A model generated the notes under the pieces. The model saw nothing but the letters and a program-made list of their open reading frames with translations, searched no databases and was not told the origin of the DNA. DNA of 44,590 nucleotides from Pirellulaceae bacterium. Lineage in GTDB: Bacteria > Planctomycetota > Planctomycetia > Pirellulales > Pirellulaceae. The translations under genes were made by a program, and so were the position numbers. Numbering within the stretch: position 1 is the stretch's first letter; each line of letters opens with the position of its first letter. Where the stretch lies: the NCBI GenBank assembly GCA_022446825.1, contig JAKVBY010000029.1, positions 1 through 44,590 of the forward strand, given 5' to 3'. Below are positions 17,737-26,325 of the stretch, piece after piece.

Positions 17737-18731
17737 GAGGTGTGATTCATCTGTTCCGTGGTTTGGCAACCCTGTGGGTTGGTGTCGTAGTCAATGGTTT
17801 GACATCGTACCCCGTCGCTGCCGGTGAACAGCAAAACGCTGAGATAATGGTCATCGTCGGTGCCTCGGGTGCGCCGGAATACGCGAAACCGTTTCAAACA
17901 TGGTCGGAACGTTGGCGTCTTGCAGCCGAGGCCGGCAACACCACCTTCCATAAAATTGGCAACTCCACCGACAGCGACACATCAGATCACACACAGCTCG
18001 AGCAGTTCCTCAAGAAGGCTACAACTCTTGAGAGTAAGGCACCTTTATGGCTCGTCCTCATCGGACATGGAACTTTCTTTCGTGACACCGCAAAATTCAA
18101 TCTTCGTGGTCCCGACATATCGGCCAAGGAATTGAATGAATGGCTCAAATCTCTCCAACGCCCCTTGGTAATTGTGAATTGTTCGTCAGCAAGCGGACCT
18201 TTTATCAATCAGCTTTCTGCAACAAATCGTGTAATCATCACCGCAACCAAAAGTGGCGCAGAACACAATTACTCTCGGTTTGGTGACTATTTATCCCAAG
18301 CCATCACAGACATGGCAGCCGATGTGGATCATGATCAACAGGTGTCATTACTCGAAGCTTTTTTGAGCGCTGCACATTCCGTAGCGCGTTTTTATGAAAA
18401 TGATTCACGTTTGGCGACTGAACACCCGTTACTCGAAGACAACGCCGATGGCATGGGAACCCCTGCCAACTTTTTTCGTGGCATTCGTGCGGTACGGTCA
18501 GCGAAACAAGGGGCACAAATTGATGGTACGTGGGCGCACCAATTTCATCTTCAATTAACGCCCGACTCAATACCCTTTAACCCCGAACAACTCGCCGAAA
18601 GAAAACATCTCGAATCACAAATTGAGGCACTGCGGCAAAAGAAATCGCAAATGAGCGAAGACGCTTACTATGCGGAACTCGAGGCGTTCCTGTTACCTCT
18701 AGCTCAGCTATACGCCAGCAGTAAAAAATAA
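17733..18731 (+). CDS. Small secreted caspase-like (clan CD) putative peptidase with Ca-loop-like motifs
   Basis: A 332-aa protein. The ATG at 17733 overlaps the previous stop (ATGA) and has GGAAGGGA upstream, preferred over an upstream in-frame ATG inside the preceding gene. A signal peptide (residues ~1–30) is present. The core resembles clan CD cysteine peptidases: IMVIVGASG, then LIGHG with His-112, then a hydrophobic strand running into VIVNC with Cys-150 and SSASG. Residues 197–208 (DVDHDQQVSLLE) fit an EF-hand-type calcium loop with acidic ligands at 1, 3, 5 and 12; DNADGMG (236–242) is a second loop-like acidic motif. The C-terminal ~75 residues are helical and charged. It closes the MoxR–vWA operon. 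Fold and catalysis are inferred from motifs only; a non-peptidase caspase-fold protein is possible. Confidence 0.7.
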   Translation: MRGVIHLFRGLATLWVGVVVNGLTSYPVAAGEQQNAEIMVIVGASGAPEYAKPFQTWSERWRLAAEAGNTTFHKIGNSTDSDTSDHTQLEQFLKKATTLESKAPLWLVLIGHGTFFRDTAKFNLRGPDISAKELNEWLKSLQRPLVIVNCSSASGPFINQLSATNRVIITATKSGAEHNYSRFGDYLSQAITDMAADVDHDQQVSLLEAFLSAAHSVARFYENDSRLATEHPLLEDNADGMGTPANFFRGIRAVRSAKQGAQIDGTWAHQFHLQLTPDSIPFNPEQLAERKHLESQIEALRQKKSQMSEDAYYAELEAFLLPLAQLYASSKK

Positions 18732-18763
18732 GATCGCCCTGAGTCCTGTCTCACCAAAGTAAT

Positions 18764-18786
18764 GCCTCAAGACAGAGGCCTTCTTG
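18764..18786 (+). terminator. Weak candidate terminator after the eight-gene operon
   Basis: GCCTC (18764–18768) and GAGGC (18775–18779) form a 5-bp stem around a 6-base loop, followed by CTTCTT. It lies 32 bases after the last stop of the operon. The stem is short and the T run broken, so it may be only a partial stop or may need another factor. Confidence 0.3.
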
Positions 18787-19310
18787 AATCTCACCGCAGC
18801 TGCGTTATTGATGGTATTCATTTTGCAATACCTCGACGTTTCTCTCTACCAATGTTTCAGTCTGCGCTGCAACCAGTCGCTTGACTCCTCTGAAGCCTCG
18901 AACCAAGGCAAGTATTTTGATCGCTCACAGTTCTCCATTGCGACAAATCAGATATCTGTTTCAAGCGGCGAAACCCTCGTGCCCCCCGCCCTTGGCAGAG
19001 CATAGGAAACGCACGCGACGTCTTCTCTTTACCTTAACCCCGGCCAACGTTTTTCTTCGACAGGCCATTTTTCGGCTCCTTCATGGTGGCCCACCTGATC
19101 CAAGCAATGCAAACGCATGAACACACCTTCAGGGCAACTTTTGGAAGCGAAGTGAGACGAAAAGAATGTTTCTCATTCGGTGCGAGGCAAAAGTGAAAAA
19201 CGTCCAGAACCAAGGAGCGTTACCATCCTCTTGACCGCTACGGAACACGCCGCAACGCAACATCTTTGCCCTCTCATGGGGACGGCTGAAACCAATATGG
19301 CTGCGAGCGT
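18787..19310. other. Intergenic stretch between converging operons
   Basis: Roughly 520 bases separate the plus-strand MoxR–vWA operon from the minus-strand redoxin operon. A 73-codon plus-strand frame (18784–19005) and an overlapping 79-codon frame (18881–19120) show no ribosome-binding site or motif. I see no RNA gene, repeat or clear minus-strand terminator. Confidence 0.5.
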
Positions 19311-19928
19311 TTACTTTTTACGGCGGCGTTGGCGTTCTAAACGGATCCGACAACCAATAGCGACCGTTTCTTGCACTTCCGGCATCTGATCCTTAAGCGT
19401 CGCAGTAATCGCTGACTCCAGATATCGTTTCTTCACTTTTTTGAGGTCAGCGTTATCATCCAACGCCCCCATGTAAACAACCTGACGCTCGCGATTAAGC
19501 AGAAACACTTCAGGAGTGTAGGTCGCTCCATAGGCGCGAGCTGTTTGCTGTGTTTCGTCAAACAAATACGCGAAGTTAAACTTCTTCTCGGTAGCTCGCT
19601 CTTTCATTGCCGGTAGCAAATCTTCTTCGACTTTATTCACGTTGATCGCGACCAAAGCAACATCACTTGCGGCGAATTTCTCCGCAAACGCAATCAGGCG
19701 GTCTTCGTAATCAACTGCATACGGACAGCTATTACAAGTAAATACCACGACAATCGCTTGCTTATCTGCCAAATCCTCGAAGGAATGCTCCTTATTATCA
19801 GTCCCTGGCAAGTTCATCCATTGAGGTGCCGCGTCACCAATATTGAGTACAGGGTTGTACTCCCCAGCCAGCACAGTCGAGGGCAACAAAAAAATAGCCC
19901 AGCAGATCATTCGCAGGATCAACGCCAT
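19311..19928 (-). CDS. Exported redoxin / thioredoxin-fold protein (CxxC)
   Basis: A 205-aa protein. The ATG at 19928 is chosen because GGAGA lies 7 bases upstream; a longer frame adds only a hydrophobic leader. The signal peptide ends near VLAGE (residues ~1–22). A thioredoxin-fold redoxin domain follows: DAAPQWMNLPGTDNKEHSF, then VVVFTCNSCPYAVDYE with Cys-65 and Cys-68, then YGATYTPEVFLLNRERQVVY, which contains the cis-proline strand. Such proteins reduce disulfides or peroxides in the periplasm. It is the last gene of a three-gene operon, 20 bases after the preceding stop, so it may protect or mature the secreted partners. The basic C-terminal tail (RLERQRRRKK) is unusual. Confidence 0.9.
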   Translation of the reverse strand: MALILRMICWAIFLLPSTVLAGEYNPVLNIGDAAPQWMNLPGTDNKEHSFEDLADKQAIVVVFTCNSCPYAVDYEDRLIAFAEKFAASDVALVAINVNKVEEDLLPAMKERATEKKFNFAYLFDETQQTARAYGATYTPEVFLLNRERQVVYMGALDDNADLKKVKKRYLESAITATLKDQMPEVQETVAIGCRIRLERQRRRKK

Positions 19929-19948
19929 TCTTAGATCTCCAACTTGAA

Positions 19949-21775
19949 TCAGTCCGACAAGGAGTAACGAAAACGCCAATAGTCGATTTTAATTTTCTGG
20001 AACTCCGGAAAATTCCCAGCCCCCCAACCTTTGCCGCCAACATTGCGTCCCGTAAAGGAAACTAGGCAGGGATACGACAACATGGTAATCGGTCCGAACG
20101 CCGTTGTCGCATCGAAGGTACTCGAAAAAAACCAGGGGTTGTCGGCCTTATTTTTAAAACCAACGCGTACATGCGTCTGGTCACGAAACTGCAAAAGCAT
20201 GAAAAGAGGCGAGCGGCTCAATACCTCCTGCGACATTTCCACGGGAAATTGAAAATTCGTTAGAGGATTTGTCTGAATTGCATCCGGTTCGAGTTGCCAG
20301 ACATCAAAATAACGCACGCTACCATCGGGAAGCCGCTTGACCCCAGGTTGCCAACTATGCATCTTTTTATCTTGATCGTAGAACCCCACATTCCACCAGA
20401 GATTCCAGGGCGCTGAACCGGCCGGTGGAATGAAGGAAATCTCCAATTCAAACGGCGGCTCACGATGTTCAAAGTTCACCCCCCCATCTCGTAAGATGGG
20501 ACACATGGCCCAACTGCTATTGGTTCCGTACAGTGTCGCTGTTAAATATCCAGGATTGGAATGCGTTTCACAAATCGCATTTCCTTCAACATAGTACTTT
20601 TGATCCGCCAAAAATCCGGGGATGTCAAACTCCTCGGAAAGATGTTCGATATTGTCGGGACCGTTTCCATAAAAAACTGCATAGTCGACAAAATATTGGA
20701 ACTGGGGATTGGGTGAATCGATTTCAAAATTGCTGGCCAATTCTTCCGCCTGCTTTTTCTGCAGTTGCTGGGTTTCTTCAGGCGTTCCCACACTCAGAAC
20801 TCGTTGTCGCTGTTTAAAGCTTTCCAACCACTCCGGCTTGCTCAGGTCAAGGTCTTTGGCCAATGTGTCAGGAATCCAACGATCCAAAGAAATGATCGGA
20901 CCAATTTCCCAGATCCCGGTGATATTGCCGAATTTTGAGAGGTCGACGACCCGCTGTCTCCAGCCTGGATGATCGCCATAGCCCACTCCCACAATTAAGG
21001 AGTTGGGACTGAGCATACTGACCCGGAATCGTATAAACGGGTGCGCTGGCCCGCCACGTTTGGACCAAGTACCGGCGTCCGAGGGATCGGTACCAACCCA
21101 GGTATAACCCATGTTCCAGTTACCGTTCAGGTTCTCCGCTAAATCGCCACGTCCATAGACCCAATAAGCTTCTGGTGAATGATCGAATTGATTCAGCGGT
21201 GTACGTTTTAATTGAGGTACGCCCTGCCGATAATTCTCGCCGATGCTTCCGAGGTGTACGACAAACACCTGACTGGAATGCGTGTCAGGAGGCAACTTCG
21301 TGCGATCCTCAGGCCATTGGCTGGGGTCCGAAAATGTCACCACAAGATTCAAACCAATGGCATAATTGATTTGGCCCTCGCTCAGTCCTTTACGGGCCAA
21401 GCAATTCTGCACCATGCCGAGATGAAACTCCCAAGGCAGCGGATAATCCGAGATTTTAATCGGCTTCTCGAGAAGTCCTTTAATGTCCTGTCCATTGCCT
21501 GCCTCCCAAAGGGTCACCATTCCTGGATGCTCGTCGGCAGAGAGTTCGCGGATGTTACTAGCAGGCAAGAATTGCCAGGGCCCAAAGTCACCAGAGGGAT
21601 TCGTAAAGTGGCTGCTCAAGGAACGGATGTCTGGTGACTCGTCAGCTACCAACCGGGAACTCCACAGCGCACTTCCCCCCAACAAAGTACCGCTCGTCAG
21701 TAAGCAAATGAACCCTAGGCAAGTTCTCCAGAATTGCCCGCAAAACTCCGCTTTAGAGCCACGTTCATTCATCAT
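19949..21775 (-). CDS. Secreted protein of unknown function
   Basis: A 608-aa protein I do not recognise. Tandem ATGs at 21775 and 21772 overlap the end of the preceding gene by 11 or 8 bases, suggesting translational coupling. A long signal region (hydrophobic residues ~17–45) leads to a mature protein rich in Trp, Tyr, Pro and Gly, a composition typical of secreted beta-rich, carbohydrate-associated proteins. Visible segments include FGPWQFLPASNIRELS, WNMGYTWVGTDPSDAGTW and, near the C-terminus, a second beta-rich part with FELEISFIPPAG and FWRYDI-like Trp/Tyr content. Its position between a DUF1080–sugar dehydrogenase gene and a redoxin gene suggests a role in extracellular carbohydrate binding or oxidation, which is inference only. 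Confidence 0.75.
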   Translation of the reverse strand: MMNERGSKAEFCGQFWRTCLGFICLLTSGTLLGGSALWSSRLVADESPDIRSLSSHFTNPSGDFGPWQFLPASNIRELSADEHPGMVTLWEAGNGQDIKGLLEKPIKISDYPLPWEFHLGMVQNCLARKGLSEGQINYAIGLNLVVTFSDPSQWPEDRTKLPPDTHSSQVFVVHLGSIGENYRQGVPQLKRTPLNQFDHSPEAYWVYGRGDLAENLNGNWNMGYTWVGTDPSDAGTWSKRGGPAHPFIRFRVSMLSPNSLIVGVGYGDHPGWRQRVVDLSKFGNITGIWEIGPIISLDRWIPDTLAKDLDLSKPEWLESFKQRQRVLSVGTPEETQQLQKKQAEELASNFEIDSPNPQFQYFVDYAVFYGNGPDNIEHLSEEFDIPGFLADQKYYVEGNAICETHSNPGYLTATLYGTNSSWAMCPILRDGGVNFEHREPPFELEISFIPPAGSAPWNLWWNVGFYDQDKKMHSWQPGVKRLPDGSVRYFDVWQLEPDAIQTNPLTNFQFPVEMSQEVLSRSPLFMLLQFRDQTHVRVGFKNKADNPWFFSSTFDATTAFGPITMLSYPCLVSFTGRNVGGKGWGAGNFPEFQKIKIDYWRFRYSLSD

Positions 21776-23648
21776 CGATTCTTTCAAAGCGATAAACTCC
21801 ATTTCCCGACGGGGTAACAATCGTAAAGTAAACTTCTCCTGCTTCATCTTCACCAAAACCAGTCACGTTGAGTGATTCACTGGCCACCGTATGGTTGGAA
21901 ATCACTTTATTTGCCTGAGCATCGTACCTGAGAACCCAGAGCTTCCCAGAAACAAAATCACCGTAGAGATACGCGCCCTGAAGTTCCGGCAGACGCTCCC
22001 CACGATAGACGACGCCCCCTGTAATCGATTTTCCAGCCGTGTGGTCATAAGTGAAAATAGGCTCGATTAAATCGCTTCGCAAGTCTTGCCCCTCGGCACT
22101 AAACACCTTGTCCGCCTCACGCATACTCCAACCGTAGTTTCCTCCGGCTGTAATGATATTAATTTCTTCCCAAAGGTTTTGCCCAACGTCCGCACACCAC
22201 AATGCTCCCGTCTTTCGATCAAAAGCAAGTCGCCAGGTGTTGCGTAATCCATATGCCCAGATCTCTCCTCGCGCACCATCCATTTTCACAAAAGGATTGT
22301 CTTTTGGAACCGCGTAGTGCTTCCCTTCATCTCGGTGATCCACATCAATGCGCAGAATAGAACCGAGTAACGTTTCGAGGTTTTGTGCGTTTTTAAATAT
22401 ATTGTTGGCTTTCCCACCATCGCCAAGTCCGATATAGAGCATTCCATCAGGACCGAAAGCTAAAGTCCCCCCATTGTGATTCCAGAAAGGCTGCTTGATC
22501 CGCAATAATTCTTCTTCAAATTCCGCATCTGCAAGGTTGGGATTCTCGGCAGATACACGCCGTCGTGCAATCACCGTTTGATGCGGAGGATCGGTATAAT
22601 AAATATAAAATTCGCCGTTTTCCTCGTAGCTAGGATGGAAAGCAAGTCCTAACAAGCCCTCCTCAAATTCCCGGTCGATATAGGTTGTCTGTGGCCGAAT
22701 GTCCAAGAATATTTTGGCCTCTTGAGGCTGATCCGGGTCGATCACATAAGCGACACCGTGTTGTTCCACCACAAAAATACGGTTCGATCCATCTCCAGCA
22801 TTCGTGACATAAATGGGGCGCAAAGCAACTTGACGTCCTTCATCATCGACAGGCTCCCACCCCTCCCAGGTAATTTCTGGAAATGCCAATACTGGTTGCA
22901 AGGCGAGGGCTCCCTCCTCAGGACCAATCACACCTACCGGTTGGCTGGCATCCAAATGACGAACTTTAATGCTGCGATAAGCGACTTCATTACCATGATC
23001 TTGGAGACAAATGTGCCCGGTCGTCGGTTTCCCAAAGTTTTCAAATGCAGCAAACTTGCTTTTGGCAACACGTTCATTCCAATCATCGCTCCCCTTTTGA
23101 AAAGTGGGATACTTGAATCCATTCATATAGATTTCGCTGCCATCCGGATGGATGCGGAGGTGCAAATAATTCCATTCGCCTGCAGGCCGCGTGGCATCCA
23201 TTTTTGCCGGATAAAGTTGATAGAGCCAACCGGCTTTCTCCGGATCGTGCCCATCGACATTATCTTGAATCTGAATTTCAGGCCCAGTCCAGGCAGCATT
23301 CGAATCTGTCTCTGTCACGTGAAAGAAAAGCCCACTATTTCCTCCTTTGGAAATTTTCCACTCCAAGGACAATTCGAACGCTTCGTATTGCTCGGTGGTG
23401 ATGATATCACCGGCATCACCACCCGCACGCGTTAAGGCACCTTCGATCACTTGCCAGCCAGCGGCGACATCATCCTGCTTGTAATTGCGCCAACCCTTAG
23501 TCGTTTTACCGTCAAACAATAACTTCCAACCTGCCAATTGCTCGCTCTTCGACAACTGATTCGGGCCGGGCGACTCGGCAGACACCAAACCAGCAAAACA
23601 AGTGATGGTAAAAACCAAAATAAACGACAGGCTGCGCATCATCGACAT
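21765..23648 (-). CDS. DUF1080 (3-keto-disaccharide hydrolase) fused to glucose/sorbosone dehydrogenase-type propeller
   Basis: A 627-aa secreted protein; GGAGAA lies 8 bases before the ATG at 23648. A signal peptide (residues ~1–24, ending LVSAE) is followed by a DUF1080 domain (~35–235): WKLLFDGKTTKGW, SGLFFHVTET, GPEIQIQDN, all typical. Residues ~265–620 form a six-bladed propeller of the PQQ-dependent sugar dehydrogenase family: FEEGLLGLAFHPSY, NHNGGTLAFGPDGMLYIG, YGLRNTWRLAFD and ADVGQNLWEEIN. DUF1080 proteins include concanavalin-like enzymes acting on 3-keto sugars, and the propeller family oxidises sugars, so one polypeptide may couple oxidation to cleavage. No cytochrome c domain is present. 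First gene of a three-gene operon. PQQ use cannot be confirmed. Confidence 0.93.
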   Translation of the reverse strand: MSMMRSLSFILVFTITCFAGLVSAESPGPNQLSKSEQLAGWKLLFDGKTTKGWRNYKQDDVAAGWQVIEGALTRAGGDAGDIITTEQYEAFELSLEWKISKGGNSGLFFHVTETDSNAAWTGPEIQIQDNVDGHDPEKAGWLYQLYPAKMDATRPAGEWNYLHLRIHPDGSEIYMNGFKYPTFQKGSDDWNERVAKSKFAAFENFGKPTTGHICLQDHGNEVAYRSIKVRHLDASQPVGVIGPEEGALALQPVLAFPEITWEGWEPVDDEGRQVALRPIYVTNAGDGSNRIFVVEQHGVAYVIDPDQPQEAKIFLDIRPQTTYIDREFEEGLLGLAFHPSYEENGEFYIYYTDPPHQTVIARRRVSAENPNLADAEFEEELLRIKQPFWNHNGGTLAFGPDGMLYIGLGDGGKANNIFKNAQNLETLLGSILRIDVDHRDEGKHYAVPKDNPFVKMDGARGEIWAYGLRNTWRLAFDRKTGALWCADVGQNLWEEINIITAGGNYGWSMREADKVFSAEGQDLRSDLIEPIFTYDHTAGKSITGGVVYRGERLPELQGAYLYGDFVSGKLWVLRYDAQANKVISNHTVASESLNVTGFGEDEAGEVYFTIVTPSGNGVYRFERIDDE

Positions 23649-23948
23649 CGCGATATTCTCCGAATATTTTTCAAGGTGTTCTCTAATCAGTTATCTCATA
23701 GCACTTCCGGAACTGCCATCGTAACGAGAATTTTGGACCGTGCAATGGATTACAGTGTTCATGACGTAGAACGCCCTCTCAATAGTTTCGCGCAGCCACA
23801 AAAACTTCCATAAAACGGCCACGACGAACAACAAGCAACCCGCGCCACAAGTCTGGAAATGATGCCGCTGCGGAGGTGGCAACCCAGCGTTTCATAGCAA
23901 GTAGTATCCCTGTCCAAGTCACCAGATCGTGACCCTGCCACCGACGGA
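23649..23948. other. Intergenic, no gene seen
   Basis: Three hundred bases between the PD40 gene and the DUF1080 fusion gene, both on the minus strand. It should hold the promoter of the three-gene operon. Short open frames on both strands lack motifs or ribosome-binding sites. No clear terminator or promoter could be assigned. Confidence 0.5.
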
Positions 23949-24851
23949 TTAATCTACTTCGACCATATAGAGATCATGACTTCCCTGACGCTCCGAAATC
24001 ATCACCAAATGCCGACCATCGGGATGCCAAGTCGGAAAGTCGTCGCGTTCCGGGTGATTGGTAACGCGTTGGAGATTGTCACCATTCGTATCCATCAGGT
24101 AAATCTCGAAATTACCATCACGATGACTTGTGAAAGCAATCCGTTTTCCGTCCGGAGAATACTGAGGCCGCACATCTTGGAAAGGGTGATTTGTGAGTCG
24201 CACAACCTCAGAGCCATCGGGCTTCATCCGATAGATCTCATAATTTCCATCACGAGTCGAACCGAAAAGCAATTGTTCGTCACTGGGTGAGAAACTGGGC
24301 CAGTAATTCATCCCATTGTTTTGAGTGTGTTGCTGCCGGTCTTCACCTTGAAGATTCACTGAGAAAATGTCTTGGCGACCATCTTCAGCATAGGAAAAAA
24401 CAACTCTTTTTCCGTGGCGGAAAAACGCGGGTGTGCGAAATCCGCAAAAACCGTTGGCCGGCGGCACGATCGCCTCAGTTTTTTCGCGTTCATTACGAAT
24501 TACCAGCTCTACACTTAGCGCGCCACGAGCTCGCAAAAAAACGCAGTAGACGCCATCGTCTGAGAAAGCCGGTTCCAATTCTTGAGACTTAGCATCGGTA
24601 TGCAAAGGCTCGATCGTGCCGTCACGCAAGTTCATTCGGAGAATCGATGTCAGCTCTGGCTTGGCGAGATCAACAAAAATCAATTCCTCGTCATCGAGAA
24701 ACGTGGGCCCCATTTTGATCCGCCCATCGTACGTCAAACGCTGGGGTTCTGACCCCTCCACCATCGCGACCATAAGGCACGCCCAGACGCCAGTAACAAT
24801 CGTTAAATAGCCGTTTGGAAGTTTCGTGATCGCCATATTCGAGAAGTCCAT
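23949..24851 (-). CDS. TolB-like PD40 beta-propeller, exported
   Basis: A 300-aa protein starting one base after the stop of the DUF1501 gene, so the two are surely cotranscribed. A hydrophobic N-terminal segment (residues ~14–33) is a signal peptide or anchor. The rest is WD40-like (PD40) repeats: FSPSDEQLLFGSTRDGNYEIY, then YSPDGKRIAFTSHRDGNFEIY, then WHPDGRHLVMISERQGSHDLY, each with the S-x-D-G-x-x-I/L-Y pattern of TolB propellers. Such short propellers usually bind partner proteins. Nothing here points to the Tol–Pal system itself, and pairing with DUF1501 suggests a dedicated partner. Confidence 0.9.
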   Translation of the reverse strand: MDFSNMAITKLPNGYLTIVTGVWACLMVAMVEGSEPQRLTYDGRIKMGPTFLDDEELIFVDLAKPELTSILRMNLRDGTIEPLHTDAKSQELEPAFSDDGVYCVFLRARGALSVELVIRNEREKTEAIVPPANGFCGFRTPAFFRHGKRVVFSYAEDGRQDIFSVNLQGEDRQQHTQNNGMNYWPSFSPSDEQLLFGSTRDGNYEIYRMKPDGSEVVRLTNHPFQDVRPQYSPDGKRIAFTSHRDGNFEIYLMDTNGDNLQRVTNHPERDDFPTWHPDGRHLVMISERQGSHDLYMVEVD

Positions 24852-24852
24852 C

Positions 24853-26199
24853 CTATAGCAGTCCTTGAATTACCGTACCACCATCAAGAACTTCCATTTC
24901 TGCGCGCGACTGGGCATCCATTCCAGCAAATTCCGCGATGGTTGTACCAACCATCAATGGGGTAATTGGGTCCGAGAGAGGATGTTCTCCCAAACGGTCA
25001 CTTTCACCAATCACGCGTCCTGGCTCAATACCAGCACCAGCCCACATCGAAAAATAACATGGGGGCCAGTGATCACGAGCGGCGCGGTTATTAATTTTGG
25101 GAGTGCGACCGAATTCCCCCATACAAATAACGAGCGTGTCCTCCAGCAGTCCCCGTTCATTCAAATCATCTAAAAATGCACTGAACGCGCGATCAAAAAT
25201 TGGGCAATGCAAATCTTGTAGCAAGTCGAAATTGTAGATATGGGTATCCCAGCCGAACTCAAAACCAGGCGTGATCGCTTCGACATGTCGACTATAATTT
25301 AGCTGTATGTAAGGCACCTCTGCTTCGACCAAACGACGGGCAAGCAAGGCACTTTGACCGAACACCGATTGCCCATAACGCTGCCGGGTCTGAGGCGATT
25401 CTTTGGTCAGATCAAAGGCATTGCGTGCTTGGGGGTCCATTAACAAGCCATAGGCAGCTTGGGCCGTACGATTCCAATCTTCGAGGCCCGCCGCCTCTAA
25501 GTTTTGTGGAATTGCATCCAATTGGCGAATCAGTGTCCGGCGATCACTGATCCGCGTTGGCTGTAAACCATCGAGCAACTGCAAGGAGGGAATCTGCACC
25601 TCACCAGTCTCCGAAGCCCCTGCCAAGAATGGATCATACGCTTTTCCGAGTGTGCCGCCGCCATATCCTTCGAGGATTCGTCCACCGTCCATAACGGCCC
25701 CGCGAGCAACGGAAATGAACGCTGGCAAATTTCCTGACTGGCCTCGATCTTTGGCAACGATCGAACCGAAATTGGGCTTCACCGGTAAAGGCCGCTCAGG
25801 AAAGCCAGTCAAGGCATGCGTGCCACCATCGGGATGTCCCGGTGAGGTGGTAACATGGCTGCGGACTAAGGTAAACAAATGACTTCGCTGAGCAATTTGC
25901 GGAACGAGTTCAGTGAAGTGAACCCCTGGAGTCCGTGTTGGAATGACTCCAAACGGACCACGGTATTCGGCTGGCGCGTTGGGCTTGGGATCCAAGGTGT
26001 CGAGATGGCTTGGTGCGCCCCAATTAAAAACGAACACCACCGACTTTGCCCGAGGTGCTCTCGACACCGCACCCTCTACAATTTGTGCCGCCGTCCCCAA
26101 ACCAAGTATCCCCGGCAGAGAGGCACCAAGTCGTAAGAATCCACGCCGTGTGGGACCCTGACAAGTCCGCGCCTTGAGGTCGCCAATTTCAAGCACCAT
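24853..26199 (-). CDS. DUF1501 domain protein, Tat-type leader
   Basis: A 448-aa protein, second DUF1501 member in the window. The ATG at 26199 has GGAG 4 bases upstream and is followed by the Tat-like motif TRRGFLRLGASL; an upstream ATG at 26244 would leave the Tat motif far from the N-terminus. Conserved blocks are VFVFNWGAPSHLDTLDPKPN, GHPDGGTHALTGF, WDTHIYNFDLLQD, CMGEFGRTPKIN and ARDHWPPCYF. The protein is probably exported folded and shares the phosphatase/sulfatase superfamily fold. The usual DUF1549/DUF1553 partner is absent; the PD40 gene directly downstream replaces it. Confidence 0.9.
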   Translation of the reverse strand: MVLEIGDLKARTCQGPTRRGFLRLGASLPGILGLGTAAQIVEGAVSRAPRAKSVVFVFNWGAPSHLDTLDPKPNAPAEYRGPFGVIPTRTPGVHFTELVPQIAQRSHLFTLVRSHVTTSPGHPDGGTHALTGFPERPLPVKPNFGSIVAKDRGQSGNLPAFISVARGAVMDGGRILEGYGGGTLGKAYDPFLAGASETGEVQIPSLQLLDGLQPTRISDRRTLIRQLDAIPQNLEAAGLEDWNRTAQAAYGLLMDPQARNAFDLTKESPQTRQRYGQSVFGQSALLARRLVEAEVPYIQLNYSRHVEAITPGFEFGWDTHIYNFDLLQDLHCPIFDRAFSAFLDDLNERGLLEDTLVICMGEFGRTPKINNRAARDHWPPCYFSMWAGAGIEPGRVIGESDRLGEHPLSDPITPLMVGTTIAEFAGMDAQSRAEMEVLDGGTVIQGLL

Positions 26200-26325
26200 T
26201 GCACTCCACAATTTAAGTCGTTGACACTTGAACCATCGTACCATGACTGGCTTGGAACCAAAAATGACGCGATCTTATCTTGTGGCACCCTCGCCGGTCA
26301 GGCGCACCAGTCAAGCTGGAAAGCC

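Noticed and set aside
4002-18731. The MoxR–vWA operon as an antiphage VMAP ternary system
   Set aside because: It shares MoxR, vWA and a caspase-like gene, but no VMAP-like protein or effector-associated domain is visible, the vWA proteins are membrane bound, and no mobile or defence genes surround it.
18784-19005. 73-codon plus-strand frame with a hydrophobic start
   Set aside because: It starts with a non-ATG codon inside the candidate terminator region and shows no supporting signal.
22722-23435. 237-codon open frame on the plus strand
   Set aside because: It is a shadow of the DUF1080–sugar dehydrogenase gene on the other strand.
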